The notes below the pieces were generated by a model that worked only from the letters and a program-made list of their open reading frames with translations, was not told the DNA's origin and ran no database searches. From the NCBI GenBank assembly GCA_035632055.1, contig DASQHO010000103.1, forward strand, positions 1-64,000: 64,000 nt of DNA. The letters run 5' to 3'. This DNA comes from REEB95 sp035632055 (GTDB lineage: Bacteria > Pseudomonadota > Alphaproteobacteria > ATCC43930 > CGMCC-115725). Made by a program: the position numbers and the translations under genes. Positions 27,051-35,764 of this stretch are shown here, in pieces. Numbering within the stretch: the first letter of the stretch is position 1; every line of letters starts with the position of its first letter.

Positions 27051-27842
27051 TTACGCCGCCGCGAACAACCGGCGCATCGCATCGTGCAGCGTCGGATTAG
27101 CAGCGAGCACCGAGCCGTTGGCAAGCATGTCCTGGCCGCCTGCCATGTCGCTAACATCGCCACCAGCTTCGCGCACGAGCATGATGCCGGCAGCAATGTC
27201 CCACGGCTTCAGATCGAATTCCCAGAAACCGTCGAAGCGGCCGGCGGCGACATACGCGAGATCGAGCGAGGCGACGCCCCAGCGGCGGATGCCGGACGTC
27301 GCCCGCATCATCGGCGCCAAGGTTTTCAAATAATGCGCGTGGTCGCCGCGGTCGCGAAACGGGATGCCGGTCGCGATCAGCGCGTCGCCGAGATTGCGGC
27401 GTGCGGAAACACGCAAGCGCCGATCGTTGACATACGCGCCGAGCCCTTTCTCGGCCCAGAACATTTCATCCTTGATCGGATCGTAGACGGTCGCGGCGAT
27501 GATCTTGCCTTCGCGTTCGAGCGCGACCGAAATCGCGAAGTGCGGCAGGCCGTGGAGGAAATTGGTCGTGCCATCGAGCGGATCGACGATGAAGCGATGG
27601 CTGGTATCACGTCCCGCCTGAAACCCGCCTTCTTCCAAGAGAAATCCGTAGTTCGGCCGCGCCTTGCCGAGCTCGCGTTTGAGCACTTTTTCGGCCGCGA
27701 CATCGGCAGCCGAGACAAACTCCCCCGGCCCCTTGACCGAGACCTGGAGCTGTTCGACCTCGCCAAAATCGCGCTTCAGGCTACGCGCCGCCTTGAGACA
27801 GGCGGCCGCCATGACATTGATTAGAGCCGAGCGTACCGCCAT
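27051..27842 (-). CDS. suhB: Inositol-1-monophosphatase family protein
   Basis: A 263-residue Li-sensitive, Mg-dependent phosphatase. The metal-binding motifs are present: LLEEGG (Glu), DPLDGTTNFLHGLP (the DPxDGT core) and WDIAAGIMLVREAGG near the C-terminus. The family dephosphorylates inositol phosphates; E. coli SuhB also acts in rRNA antitermination. It lies 11 bases downstream of efp and is likely co-transcribed with it. Confidence 0.94.
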   Translation of the reverse strand: MAVRSALINVMAAACLKAARSLKRDFGEVEQLQVSVKGPGEFVSAADVAAEKVLKRELGKARPNYGFLLEEGGFQAGRDTSHRFIVDPLDGTTNFLHGLPHFAISVALEREGKIIAATVYDPIKDEMFWAEKGLGAYVNDRRLRVSARRNLGDALIATGIPFRDRGDHAHYLKTLAPMMRATSGIRRWGVASLDLAYVAAGRFDGFWEFDLKPWDIAAGIMLVREAGGDVSDMAGGQDMLANGSVLAANPTLHDAMRRLFAAA

Positions 27843-27853
27843 CGCCTGAACGA

Positions 27854-28420
27854 TCAGTCCTTGGCGCGTTCGATGTAGCTGCCGTCGGCGGTATTGACGA
27901 CAACGCGCGTGCCGGATCCGACATGCGGCGGCAGCATGATGCGCCGGCCATTCGATAACTTGCCCGGCTTGTAGGACGACGACGCGGTCTGGCCTCTCAC
28001 CACCGGCTCGGCCTCGACGACTTCGAGGACCACGGTCTGCGGCAGCGTGACCGCGAGGGCCACGCCCTCGTGCAGCTGGATGGTGCAGATCATGCCTTCC
28101 TGGAGGAAGTCGGCAGGCTCGCCGATCAACTCCTTGTTGACGGTCGTCTGCTCAAAGTTCTCATTGTCCATGAAGGTCGCCATATCGCCGTCGAAATACA
28201 GGAACTGCATTTCTTTCTCATCGAGGCGCGCGCGCTCGACCGTTTCCTGCGTACGGTAGCGCGCGTTGGTCTTCGTACCCGTCTTGAGATCGCGCATCTC
28301 GACCTGGGCGAAGGCACCGCCTTTGCCCGGCTGGATGAGCTCGCGTTTCAGGACAAGCCAGAGCTTGCCGTCCTGCTCCAGCACGTTGCCCGGTTTGATA
28401 TCGATGGCATTGATCTTCAT
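27854..28420 (-). CDS. efp: Elongation factor P
   Basis: A 188-residue EF-P with the three usual beta-barrel domains. It rescues ribosomes stalled at polyproline stretches. The start ATG at 28420 gives MKINAIDIKPGNVLEQDGK, the family N-terminus. The modifiable Lys sits at residue 33 in the loop QPGKGGAF. The Lys loop fits the EpmA lysylation route, and epmA itself is divergent next door. The Pro-rich TonB-like and OmpA-like genes nearby are the kind of protein that needs EF-P. Confidence 0.97.
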   Translation of the reverse strand: MKINAIDIKPGNVLEQDGKLWLVLKRELIQPGKGGAFAQVEMRDLKTGTKTNARYRTQETVERARLDEKEMQFLYFDGDMATFMDNENFEQTTVNKELIGEPADFLQEGMICTIQLHEGVALAVTLPQTVVLEVVEAEPVVRGQTASSSYKPGKLSNGRRIMLPPHVGSGTRVVVNTADGSYIERAKD

Positions 28421-28563
28421 GGCGCCAATCCTCGCGCGAACAGCCGGTCTTGTTTTGGGTTTGCGGGCAGCTTCGTACCAGCTTGGCCCCTGCTGCCACA
28501 AGCGAAATACTGCGCTTGGCGGCCCGGCGGCATCCGCCTAGCTTGCGCAGCCGAAGGAGAGAG

Positions 28564-29607
28564 ATGCGCATGGTCGAAACGCCTTGGTGGCGACGCGAGC
28601 GGTTTACGTCCCGGGCGCCTTACCTGAAGGCGCGCGGCGCGGCCTTGCGTGCTGTGCGGCGTTATTTCGAAGCCGAAGGCTTCGCCGAAGTCGATACGCC
28701 GGCCTTGCAGATCAGTCCCGGCCTCGAGCCGCATCTACGCGCCTTCGCCACCACGCTCGACGAGCCCGGCACCGGCGCGCGCTCCTTCTATCTGCACACT
28801 TCGCCGGAATTTGCGATGAAGAAGCTGCTCGCAGCCGGCGTCCCTAAGCTGTTCCAATTGACGCATGCGTTCCGCAACGGCGAGCGCGGGGCCACGCATC
28901 ATCCGGAATTTTCGCTGCTCGAATGGTATCGCGTTGGCGCCACTTATCGCGACCTGATGACCGATTGCGAACGGCTGCTCACGTCAGTGCTCGATGCTGT
29001 CGGCCACGGGCAATATTCCTGGCAGGGGCGGATGGCAGATCCGCGACGGCCGTGGCGGCGGGAAACCGTGGCGGGCGTCTTTGCCGATCGCTGTGGCATC
29101 GATATCCTGGCCACCGTGCCCGAGCCGGAACGGCCGAGCCTGGCTTTGCTGGCCGCCGCGGCACGGCCGCTCGGGATTGAACCGCATCCCGGCGACGAGT
29201 GGGATGACCTCTTTTTCCGGATTTTCCTCGAAAAGATCGAGCCAACCCTCGGGGTCGATGCGCCGACCATTTTGGCCGATTATCCGATCGTGATGGCGGC
29301 GCTCGCCCGCGCCAAACCGGATGATCCGCGGGTCGCCGAACGTTTTGAGGTGTATGTAGGCGGCCTCGAGTTGGCCAACGGCTTTTCCGAGCTCACCGAT
29401 GCGGCCGAGCAGCGCCGGCGGTTCGAACACGACTGCGCGCGCAAACAAGCCCGTTACGGCGAAGTCTATCCGATCGACGAGGATTTCCTTGCCGCGCTTG
29501 GCGCGATGCCACCCAGCGCCGGCATTGCTCTGGGATTCGACCGGCTCGTCATGCTTGCGAGCGGTGCCACACGCATCGACGATGTGCTCTGGGCACCAGT
29601 CGCCTGA
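28564..29607 (+). CDS. epmA: EF-P lysyl-ligase (EpmA, PoxA/GenX)
   Basis: A 347-residue class II lysyl-tRNA-synthetase-like enzyme lacking the tRNA anticodon-binding domain. It attaches beta-lysine to the EF-P loop Lys. Motif 2 (FRNGERGATHHPEFSLLEWYR) and motif 3 (GIALGFDRLVMLASGA) are intact, and FEVYVGGLELANGFSELTD is typical of lysyl enzymes. The ribosome site AAGGAG lies 4 bases before the ATG at 28564; an ATG at 28570, with 10-base spacing, is an equally possible start. Divergent from efp. EpmB, which makes beta-lysine, is not in the window. Confidence 0.93.
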   Translation: MRMVETPWWRRERFTSRAPYLKARGAALRAVRRYFEAEGFAEVDTPALQISPGLEPHLRAFATTLDEPGTGARSFYLHTSPEFAMKKLLAAGVPKLFQLTHAFRNGERGATHHPEFSLLEWYRVGATYRDLMTDCERLLTSVLDAVGHGQYSWQGRMADPRRPWRRETVAGVFADRCGIDILATVPEPERPSLALLAAAARPLGIEPHPGDEWDDLFFRIFLEKIEPTLGVDAPTILADYPIVMAALARAKPDDPRVAERFEVYVGGLELANGFSELTDAAEQRRRFEHDCARKQARYGEVYPIDEDFLAALGAMPPSAGIALGFDRLVMLASGATRIDDVLWAPVA

Positions 29608-29651
29608 CGCAGGCGGCGACTTTCAAGAATCTTGGGGGCTTAGCCGGCTAT

Positions 29652-30374
29652 TCAGCTGGGCGGATACACCGGAATAAAAATTACGATCGACGTGCGGACC
29701 TGCGGCAGCTCGGCAGGTAAATGCGGAAATGGCGCGCTCGCGGCGATCATCTGGCGCGCCGCTTCGTCGATCAGACTCTGACCGGAGGATCCGAGCAAGG
29801 TAATGGTGCTGACCGTGCCGCCTGGATTGACACCAACACTGAAGACCACGGTCCGCTCGGCCGCGCCGTAGAAAGCGGACGTTGGCGGATAGATCCGGTT
29901 GCTCTCGATCCGCTGCATGATGGAGTTGAGATAGGGATCGCCTGCGCGGTTGCGATCGGCGTCGCCGCGCATCGGCAGATGGAGCTCGAGCACCTTGAGG
30001 CCTTCGGTGGCAGGCTTCGGCGTCGCAGCGGCGGCGCGGGCGGAGGACGGCGCCGGTTCGCTGCGCGCGCGCGGCGGCGGCGCGGGTTCCGGCTTGGGCG
30101 TCTTTTTCGCTTCGGTCGTCTGGTCCGGACCGGACTCGCGCGGCCGCGGAGTCGTTGCCTGCGGCGGTGGTGCGGTTGTTGGTTTGGGCGGTGCCTGCAC
30201 CAGCGTGACCTTGAACACCGGCGGCGGCGGCGGCGATGCTATCGGCCAGTGCCACAACCAGATCAACACGGGCAACATGTGCAGGAGCGCAGCCGCGATC
30301 AGCGCCCAAGGCGGCATCATGCCGCGCCGTTCGCGCGCTATCGGCAATACCGCTTCGCCTGAAGTAACAACCAT
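29652..30374 (-). CDS. TonB-like energy transducer
   Basis: A 240-residue protein with the TonB plan: a cytoplasmic N-terminus, one membrane helix (about 20-44, WALIAAALLHMLPVLIWLW), a Pro/Lys-rich periplasmic spacer (about 47-125) and a C-terminal TonB domain (about 145-240, YLNSIMQRIESNRIYPP and VFSVGVNPGGTVSTITLL). The start is the ATG at 30374, 20 bases after thiE. TonB links the proton gradient to outer-membrane receptors. No exbB/exbD or receptor is adjacent, although the MotA-like pair 4 kb away is a distant relative. Confidence 0.85.
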   Translation of the reverse strand: MVVTSGEAVLPIARERRGMMPPWALIAAALLHMLPVLIWLWHWPIASPPPPPVFKVTLVQAPPKPTTAPPPQATTPRPRESGPDQTTEAKKTPKPEPAPPPRARSEPAPSSARAAAATPKPATEGLKVLELHLPMRGDADRNRAGDPYLNSIMQRIESNRIYPPTSAFYGAAERTVVFSVGVNPGGTVSTITLLGSSGQSLIDEAARQMIAASAPFPHLPAELPQVRTSIVIFIPVYPPS

Positions 30375-30394
30375 CGAAGAAAATCCGCGCTCGG

Positions 30395-31018
30395 TCAGCG
30401 TGCGGCAGCGATTGCCTCGTTGAAGGCTTTGACCGCCGCGCCCGGCCCTTGCGGATGATCCCACACGGCGGCGACAACCGCGAGAAAATCGGCACCAGCC
30501 TTAACCAACGGACCACAATTGGCCGGAGTAATGCCGCCGATGGCGACGCACGGCACCGTTGTCGCTCCGCTCCACCAACGCAATATTTCAGGGTCAGCGC
30601 GGCCTTTGGCATCCTTGGTTTGCGTCGGAAAGAACGCGCCGAAGGCAACGTAATCCGCGCCCCGTTCAGCCGCCTCAAGCGCCAAGTCGCGGCTGGCATG
30701 ACAGGTGACGCCGACGATGCGATCGGGCCCGAGCAGGCGGCGCGCCTCGTCGTAGGGCGTGTCCTCCTGGCCGATATGAACGCCGTCGCAGCCGCACGCG
30801 AACGCTAGATCCGCACGGTCATTCATCAGGAATGCGACGCCGCGGTCCTGCGCAATCGGCCGCAGAATATCGGCGGCGCGGCGGATGGCGTCGTCGGCCG
30901 CCGGCTTGACCCGCAATTGGACGCACGCCACGTCACCGGCGTCGAGCGCTTCGGTCAGCGAACGCGCGAAACCGGGCAGATCGAACGCCGGCGGTGTGAT
31001 GAGATAGAGGCGGGTCAC
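30395..31018 (-). CDS. thiE: Thiamine-phosphate synthase
   Basis: A 207-residue TIM-barrel enzyme that joins the pyrimidine and thiazole halves of thiamine. LYLITPPAF, CVQLRVK, FLMNDRADLAFACGCDGVHIGQED and the phosphate loop AIGGITPANC are all seen. The start is a GTG overlapping the fba stop (GTGA). Its product is the cofactor of transketolase, encoded upstream in the same run of genes, so co-expression makes sense. Confidence 0.93.
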   Translation of the reverse strand: MTRLYLITPPAFDLPGFARSLTEALDAGDVACVQLRVKPAADDAIRRAADILRPIAQDRGVAFLMNDRADLAFACGCDGVHIGQEDTPYDEARRLLGPDRIVGVTCHASRDLALEAAERGADYVAFGAFFPTQTKDAKGRADPEILRWWSGATTVPCVAIGGITPANCGPLVKAGADFLAVVAAVWDHPQGPGAAVKAFNEAIAAAR

Positions 31019-31947
31019 GCCTCGCCGCGATAAATCCGGATGATCTGAGCGAGCATCTTCAGCGCTTCATCGCGCGGCCGCTGGAACGTGTTGCGGCCGA
31101 TGATCGAGCCGTTGCCGCCGCCGTCGCGCACCGCCCGCACCTCGGCGTAGACGCCGTCGATGTCCTTGGCCTCGCCGCCTGAAAAGACGACGATGCGCCT
31201 ACCGTCGAAGCAGCATTGCACGACGTGGCGGATGCGCGCCGCCGGCGTTGAGATGTCGATCTTCTGTGCCTCGTAGACTTTCTTCGCCGCTTCGAGCTCG
31301 AGATGTGCCGTCGGCGGTTTGACTTTGATGATGTGGGCGCCGAGCAGCGCCGCCATGTGTGCACCGTAGCCGCAGATGTCGATCGCAGTCTCGCCTTCCT
31401 TCGACAGATTGCCCCCGCGCGGATAGGACCAGACGACGACCGCGAGGCCCGCTGCCTTGGCTTCGCGGCCAAGCTCCGCGAGCTCTTCCATCTGGTCGTA
31501 GGCCTTGTCCGAACCCGGATAGATGGTGAAGCCGACCGCCGCGCATTTGAGCCGGATTGCGTCCTGGACCGACGCGGTCACCGCCTGGTCCGGCGCCTCT
31601 TTGGCGCGCGACAGGCTGTTGGCCGAATTGCATTTGAGGATGGTCGGGATCTTACCGGCAAAGGTGTGCGCGCCGGCTTCGAGCATGCCGAGCGGCGCGG
31701 CATAGGCCGACAGCCCGGCGTCGATCGCGAGCCGGAAATGATAGTGCGGATCGTAGGCCGGCGGATTGGGCGCAAAGCTGCGCGCGGGGCCGTGCTCGAA
31801 GCCCTGGTCGACCGGCAAAATCACCAGCTTGCCGGTGCCGCCGAGCTTCCCTTGCATCAGGATCCGCGCCAAGTTGGCCTTGGTCTTCGGCGTATCGCTT
31901 TCGTAAGCGTCGAGGATTTTCCGAACGGTCTTGGTGATTGTCGCCAT
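31015..31947 (-). CDS. Class I fructose-bisphosphate aldolase (DhnA/FbaB type)
   Basis: A 310-residue aldolase of the archaeal-type class I family. It cleaves fructose 1,6-bisphosphate by Schiff-base chemistry without metal. LVILPVDQGFEHGPARSFAPN near the N-terminus is the family signature, and the Lys in HIIKVKPP is the likely Schiff-base residue. VFSGGEAKD and GRNTFQRPRDEALKM mark the phosphate-binding side. It lies in the tkt-gap-fba-thiE run on the minus strand. Confidence 0.93.
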   Translation of the reverse strand: MATITKTVRKILDAYESDTPKTKANLARILMQGKLGGTGKLVILPVDQGFEHGPARSFAPNPPAYDPHYHFRLAIDAGLSAYAAPLGMLEAGAHTFAGKIPTILKCNSANSLSRAKEAPDQAVTASVQDAIRLKCAAVGFTIYPGSDKAYDQMEELAELGREAKAAGLAVVVWSYPRGGNLSKEGETAIDICGYGAHMAALLGAHIIKVKPPTAHLELEAAKKVYEAQKIDISTPAARIRHVVQCCFDGRRIVVFSGGEAKDIDGVYAEVRAVRDGGGNGSIIGRNTFQRPRDEALKMLAQIIRIYRGEA

Positions 31948-31983
31948 CTCGCCTTCCCTTATGCGCCGGATATAGCAGAAGCG

Positions 31984-32403
31984 CTAAGCCCGCGTCATCG
32001 TCTCGCCGGTGAGCCAGGCGCGGCAGCGCGCTTCGGCGTGCCGCACATTGCGCAGATCGAGTGCCGGCAATTCTTCCGTCTCGATCGTCGCATTTAGCTG
32101 CGCGGCAATCGACTGCAGGTGGCGGCGGGCTTCCGCGTTGCCGGTGAACCGCAAATGCTTCAAGCCGAGCCGCAGTGCTGCCAGGGCGATGCCCGGCGCC
32201 GCGCCGCAATCCAGCACTGTGTCGCAACGCGCCGCCGGCACCGCGCGCATGGCTTCTTCAGTCAAAGCCTTGAACCATGCGGGACCCGCGTAACCACCGG
32301 CGTCGGCCGCGCTCGTCAGCGTCACCTCGTGTCCCACCGATGCGGCGGCCGCAAGCGCGGTGCACGCGTCCGCGAGCGAGTGGACGACGAAGCGCGCCGC
32401 CAC
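31984..32403 (-). CDS. Conserved hypothetical between gap and fba
   Basis: A protein of about 139 residues with no recognised fold. Visible are VARFVVHSLADACTALA-like opening residues, TLTSAADAGGYAGPAWFKAL and VLDCGAAPGIALAALRLGLK. The start is uncertain: a GTG at 32403, about 8 bases after the gap stop, is chosen; a TTG at 32439 would overlap gap. The frame is intact and in line with the operon, so it is probably real. In many alphaproteobacteria pgk occupies a place near here, but this is not Pgk. Confidence 0.65.
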   Translation of the reverse strand: MAARFVVHSLADACTALAAAASVGHEVTLTSAADAGGYAGPAWFKALTEEAMRAVPAARCDTVLDCGAAPGIALAALRLGLKHLRFTGNAEARRHLQSIAAQLNATIETEELPALDLRNVRHAEARCRAWLTGETMTRA

Positions 32404-32410
32404 GGGCGGC

Positions 32411-33421
32411 TCAGCCCAGGCCGCCGACGAGGGCCGCAACCTCGACCATTCGGTTCGAGAAGCCCCACTCGTTGTCGTACCACGCCACCACGCGGCACAG
32501 ACGTTTGCCCATGACTACTGTCTGTGTCAGGTCAAACGTCGAGCTGTGAGCGTCGTGGTTGAAGTCGCTCGAAACCGCTTCCTCATTGTTGACCGCGAGG
32601 ATGCCCTTGAAGCGGTTGGAGTTCGCCGCCTTGGTCATCGCAGCGTTGATCTCGTCCTTCGTCGTGTCGCGCGCCGCCGAGAATTTGAAATCGATCAGCG
32701 ACACGTTGGCAGTCGGTACGCGGATTGAGGCGCCGTCGAGCCTACCCTTCAATGCCGGAATCACCAGGCCGAGCGCCTTGGCGGCGCCGGTCGAAGTCGG
32801 AATCATGTTGAGCGCGGCGGCGCGGGCGCGGCGCAGGTCTTTGTGCAGCGTATCGACAGTGTTTTGGTCGCCTGTATAGGAGTGCACCGTCGTCATGTAA
32901 CCGTGCTCGATGCCAAGCGCCTCATTGAGTACATAGGCGACCGGTGCGAGGCAGTTGGTCGTGCACGAACCGTTCGACAGCACCTTGTGCTCGGGCTTGA
33001 GTTGGTCGCTGTTGACGCCGAGCACGACGGTAATGTCGGCGCCGTCGGCCGGCGCCGAGACGATGACGCGCTTGGCGCCGGCTTCGAGATGCTTGGCCGC
33101 CGCTTCGCGTTTGGTGAACAAGCCGGTGCATTCGAGTACAACATCGACGTTAAGCTCTTTCCACGGCAGCTTGGACGGATCGCGCTCAGCGAAGACGCGG
33201 ATCGGCCCCTTGCCGATATCCATCCAGTCGTTGCCGGTCTTGATCTCGCCGTCGAAGCGGCCGTGCACACTGTCGTACTTGAGCAAATGCGCGTTGGCTT
33301 GGACCGAACCCAGATCGTTGATCGCGACGCATTGCACGTCATTGCGGTCCTGCTCGTGCAGGGCACGCAACGTCAGGCGGCCAATGCGGCCAAACCCATT
33401 GATGGCAACGCGAATAGCCAT
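32411..33421 (-). CDS. gap: Glyceraldehyde-3-phosphate dehydrogenase
   Basis: A 336-residue phosphorylating GAPDH. The N-terminal NAD loop INGFGRIGRLTLRAL and the catalytic SNGSCTTNC (Cys near residue 152) are present, with the phosphate-binding TSTGAAKALG and WYDNEWGFSNR. The Asp in AINDLGS after the second strand suggests NAD+ preference over NADP+. It is the second gene of the tkt-gap-hypothetical-fba-thiE run, 9 bases after tkt. Confidence 0.97.
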   Translation of the reverse strand: MAIRVAINGFGRIGRLTLRALHEQDRNDVQCVAINDLGSVQANAHLLKYDSVHGRFDGEIKTGNDWMDIGKGPIRVFAERDPSKLPWKELNVDVVLECTGLFTKREAAAKHLEAGAKRVIVSAPADGADITVVLGVNSDQLKPEHKVLSNGSCTTNCLAPVAYVLNEALGIEHGYMTTVHSYTGDQNTVDTLHKDLRRARAAALNMIPTSTGAAKALGLVIPALKGRLDGASIRVPTANVSLIDFKFSAARDTTKDEINAAMTKAANSNRFKGILAVNNEEAVSSDFNHDAHSSTFDLTQTVVMGKRLCRVVAWYDNEWGFSNRMVEVAALVGGLG

Positions 33422-33430
33422 GCAACTCTC

Positions 33431-35461
33431 CTAAAGCAACGCTTTCGCGGCGGCGGCAACCGCCTCGGACGTGATGTTGAAATGCTTATATAGGGCTTCG
33501 GCCGGGGCGGAAGCACCGAAACCGTCCATGCCGATGAAAGCACCGTTCGGCGCGAGATACCGGTCCCAGCCCTCGCGGCAGGCGGCTTCGACAGCGACAC
33601 GCGGCGCCGTGCCCAGGACAACGCGGCGATAGGCCGCATCCTGTTGTTCGAACAATTCCCAGCACGGCATCGAGACGACGGCTGCGGCGATCTTGGCCGC
33701 CGTCAACTGGTCGCGCGCCGCCATGGCAATGCTGACCTCCGAGCCGGTCGCCAACAGAGTCACCGAACGCGGACCGTCGGTCTCTGCCAGCACATAGGCG
33801 CCGCGCGCCGATTTGTTGTCGGACGCGGACGCATCGCTGCGGAGCGCCGGCAATCCCTGGCGCGACAACGCCAAGATCGACGGTGTGGTGAAATTCTGCA
33901 ATGCCAGCGCCCAGCACTCTGCGGTCTCGACCGCATCGGCCGGACGAAAAACATTGAGGTTCGGAATTGCACGCAGCGCCGCCAAGTGTTCTACCGGTTG
34001 ATGCGTGGGTCCATCTTCGCCGAGACCGATAGAATCATGCGTCATCACGAAAATCACGCGCAAGCGCATGAGCGCCGCCAGCCGTATCGACGGCCGGCAA
34101 TAATCGGTGAACACCAGGAAGCTGCCGCCATAAGGCACGATGCCGCCGTGTGCCGCCATGCCATTCATTGTCGCGGCCATACCGTGTTCGCGAATGCCGT
34201 AATGGAGGTAGCGGCCGCCGTAATCGGCGGCCGTGATGATCTTCTGCCCCTTGATCATGGTGTTGTTTGAGGGAGTCAGGTCGGCAGAACCGCCGATCAG
34301 GTCCGGCACTGCCGGCACCAGCGTCTCGAGGCACCGGCCGGACGATTGCCGTGTCGCTTCTTTCTTGCGCTCGGCAGCAAAACCTTTGGCGGTATTCGCT
34401 AGCGCGTCCCGCCAACCCGCCGGCAACTCGCCTTTCATCCGCCGCAAGAGCTCGTCGCGCGATTGCGGATCGGCCGCCGCCAGGCGCTGGCGCCACGCGG
34501 CATGCGGTACTGCGCCGCGCGCGCCAACGGCGCGCCATGCTTTCATCAGATCGTCGGGGATCACGAACGGCGGCGAATCCCAGCCAAGGCGCCGGCGTGC
34601 GCCGGCGATCTCTTCAGCACCAAGCGGCGAGCCGTGCGCCGCGGCCGTTCCGGCCTTGGTTGGCGCGCCAAAAGCGATGATCGTACGGCATGCAATCAGC
34701 GTCGGCCGATCGCTTTTCTGTGCCTGGGCAATCGCGGCAGCGATTTGGTCGGTGTCGTGGCCGTCGATAGCGATGGTGTTCCAGCCGTGCGATTTGAAGC
34801 GCGCGATCTGGTCGTCACCGCAGGCGAGCGAAGTCGCGCCGTCGATCGAGATCGAATTGTTGTCCCAGAACAGGATCAGTTTCCGCAGCCGCAGGTGACC
34901 GGCGAGTCCGAGCGATTCGTGACTCAAGCCTTCCATCAGGCAGCCATCGCCGGCCATGACATAAGTGTAGTGATCGACGAGATCGTCGCCGAAGCGCGCG
35001 TTGAGGATACGCTCGGCCAGCGCCATGCCGACCGAATTGGCGATCCCCTGGCTCAGCGGGCCCGTGGTGACTTCGATACCCGGCGCATGGCCGCGTTCCG
35101 GATGGCCGGCGGTACGGCTACCGAGCTGACGGAAATTTTCGATCTCGCTGATGGTCATCTGCGGATAGCCGAGCAGATAGAGCAACCCGTAGAGCAGCAT
35201 CGAGCCGTGTCCGGCCGACAGGATGAAGCGGTCGCGGTCCGGCCAATCCGGATCGGTGGGATCGAACTTGAGAAACTTGGTGAACAGGACCGTGGCCACG
35301 TCGGCCATGCCCATCGGCATGCCGGGATGGCCGCTTTTGGCCTTTTCGACCGCGTCCATCGCCAGCGCCCGCAAGCAATTCGCCATGCGAAACAGGAACG
35401 GATCGCGCGGCTTCGGCAGCGGCGGCGCGGCGGTGGTCTTGATGTCGGTGGTAGCGCTCAT
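33431..35461 (-). CDS. tkt: Transketolase
   Basis: A 676-residue thiamine-diphosphate enzyme of the pentose phosphate pathway. The start ATG at 35461 gives MSATTDIKTTAAPP; the longer frame upstream crosses tRNA-Gln and is not coding. GHPGMPMGMADVATVLF and the ThDP-binding motif (GDGCLMEG...WDNNSIS) are clear. The pyrimidine domain holds HDSIGLGEDGPTHQPVEHLAALR. It is the first gene of the carbon-metabolism block. Confidence 0.96.
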   Translation of the reverse strand: MSATTDIKTTAAPPLPKPRDPFLFRMANCLRALAMDAVEKAKSGHPGMPMGMADVATVLFTKFLKFDPTDPDWPDRDRFILSAGHGSMLLYGLLYLLGYPQMTISEIENFRQLGSRTAGHPERGHAPGIEVTTGPLSQGIANSVGMALAERILNARFGDDLVDHYTYVMAGDGCLMEGLSHESLGLAGHLRLRKLILFWDNNSISIDGATSLACGDDQIARFKSHGWNTIAIDGHDTDQIAAAIAQAQKSDRPTLIACRTIIAFGAPTKAGTAAAHGSPLGAEEIAGARRRLGWDSPPFVIPDDLMKAWRAVGARGAVPHAAWRQRLAAADPQSRDELLRRMKGELPAGWRDALANTAKGFAAERKKEATRQSSGRCLETLVPAVPDLIGGSADLTPSNNTMIKGQKIITAADYGGRYLHYGIREHGMAATMNGMAAHGGIVPYGGSFLVFTDYCRPSIRLAALMRLRVIFVMTHDSIGLGEDGPTHQPVEHLAALRAIPNLNVFRPADAVETAECWALALQNFTTPSILALSRQGLPALRSDASASDNKSARGAYVLAETDGPRSVTLLATGSEVSIAMAARDQLTAAKIAAAVVSMPCWELFEQQDAAYRRVVLGTAPRVAVEAACREGWDRYLAPNGAFIGMDGFGASAPAEALYKHFNITSEAVAAAAKALL

Positions 35462-35644
35462 GGAAGCGAACGATTCGTGGCTCGGAATTCGATGGAACGC
35501 GCGGCACCTTCGCCTGTCGCGACAGGCTGCGTCAACCGCGATATCCGACGACAAAACCAGACTCGGCCCACTTTGGTTGCGACACTCGGCGGCAGCGGCT
35601 AAGGTCGCCCCGACACGCGACTTGGCCGCGTCGTGTAGCCGGAT

Positions 35645-35719
35645 TGGGGCGTCGCCAAGTGGTAAGGCAGCGGATTTTGATTCCGCCATACGGAGGTTCG
35701 AATCCTCCCGCCCCAGCCA
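35645..35719 (+). tRNA. tRNA-Gln (anticodon TTG)
   Basis: A complete cloverleaf. The acceptor arm TGGGGCG pairs with CGCCCCA, followed by G and an encoded CCA. The anticodon stem GCGGA/TCCGC carries the loop TTTTGAT, giving anticodon TTG at 35677-35679. The T arm GGAGGTTCGAATCCTCC is standard. It is followed 46 bases later by an MFS transporter gene, with no integrase near. Confidence 0.96.
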
Positions 35720-35764
35720 CGCAACCACGATCGCCGCCTGCCCGTTTGATCGTGGCGAGGCGGC

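Noticed and set aside
31015..35461. Calvin-cycle operon
   Set aside because: tkt, gap and fba occur in such operons, but there is no Rubisco, phosphoribulokinase or cbbR in the window.
35645..35719. tRNA-Gln as an integration site for a mobile element
   Set aside because: No integrase, no direct repeat of the tRNA end and no shift in gene content were found downstream; the following genes are ordinary transporters.
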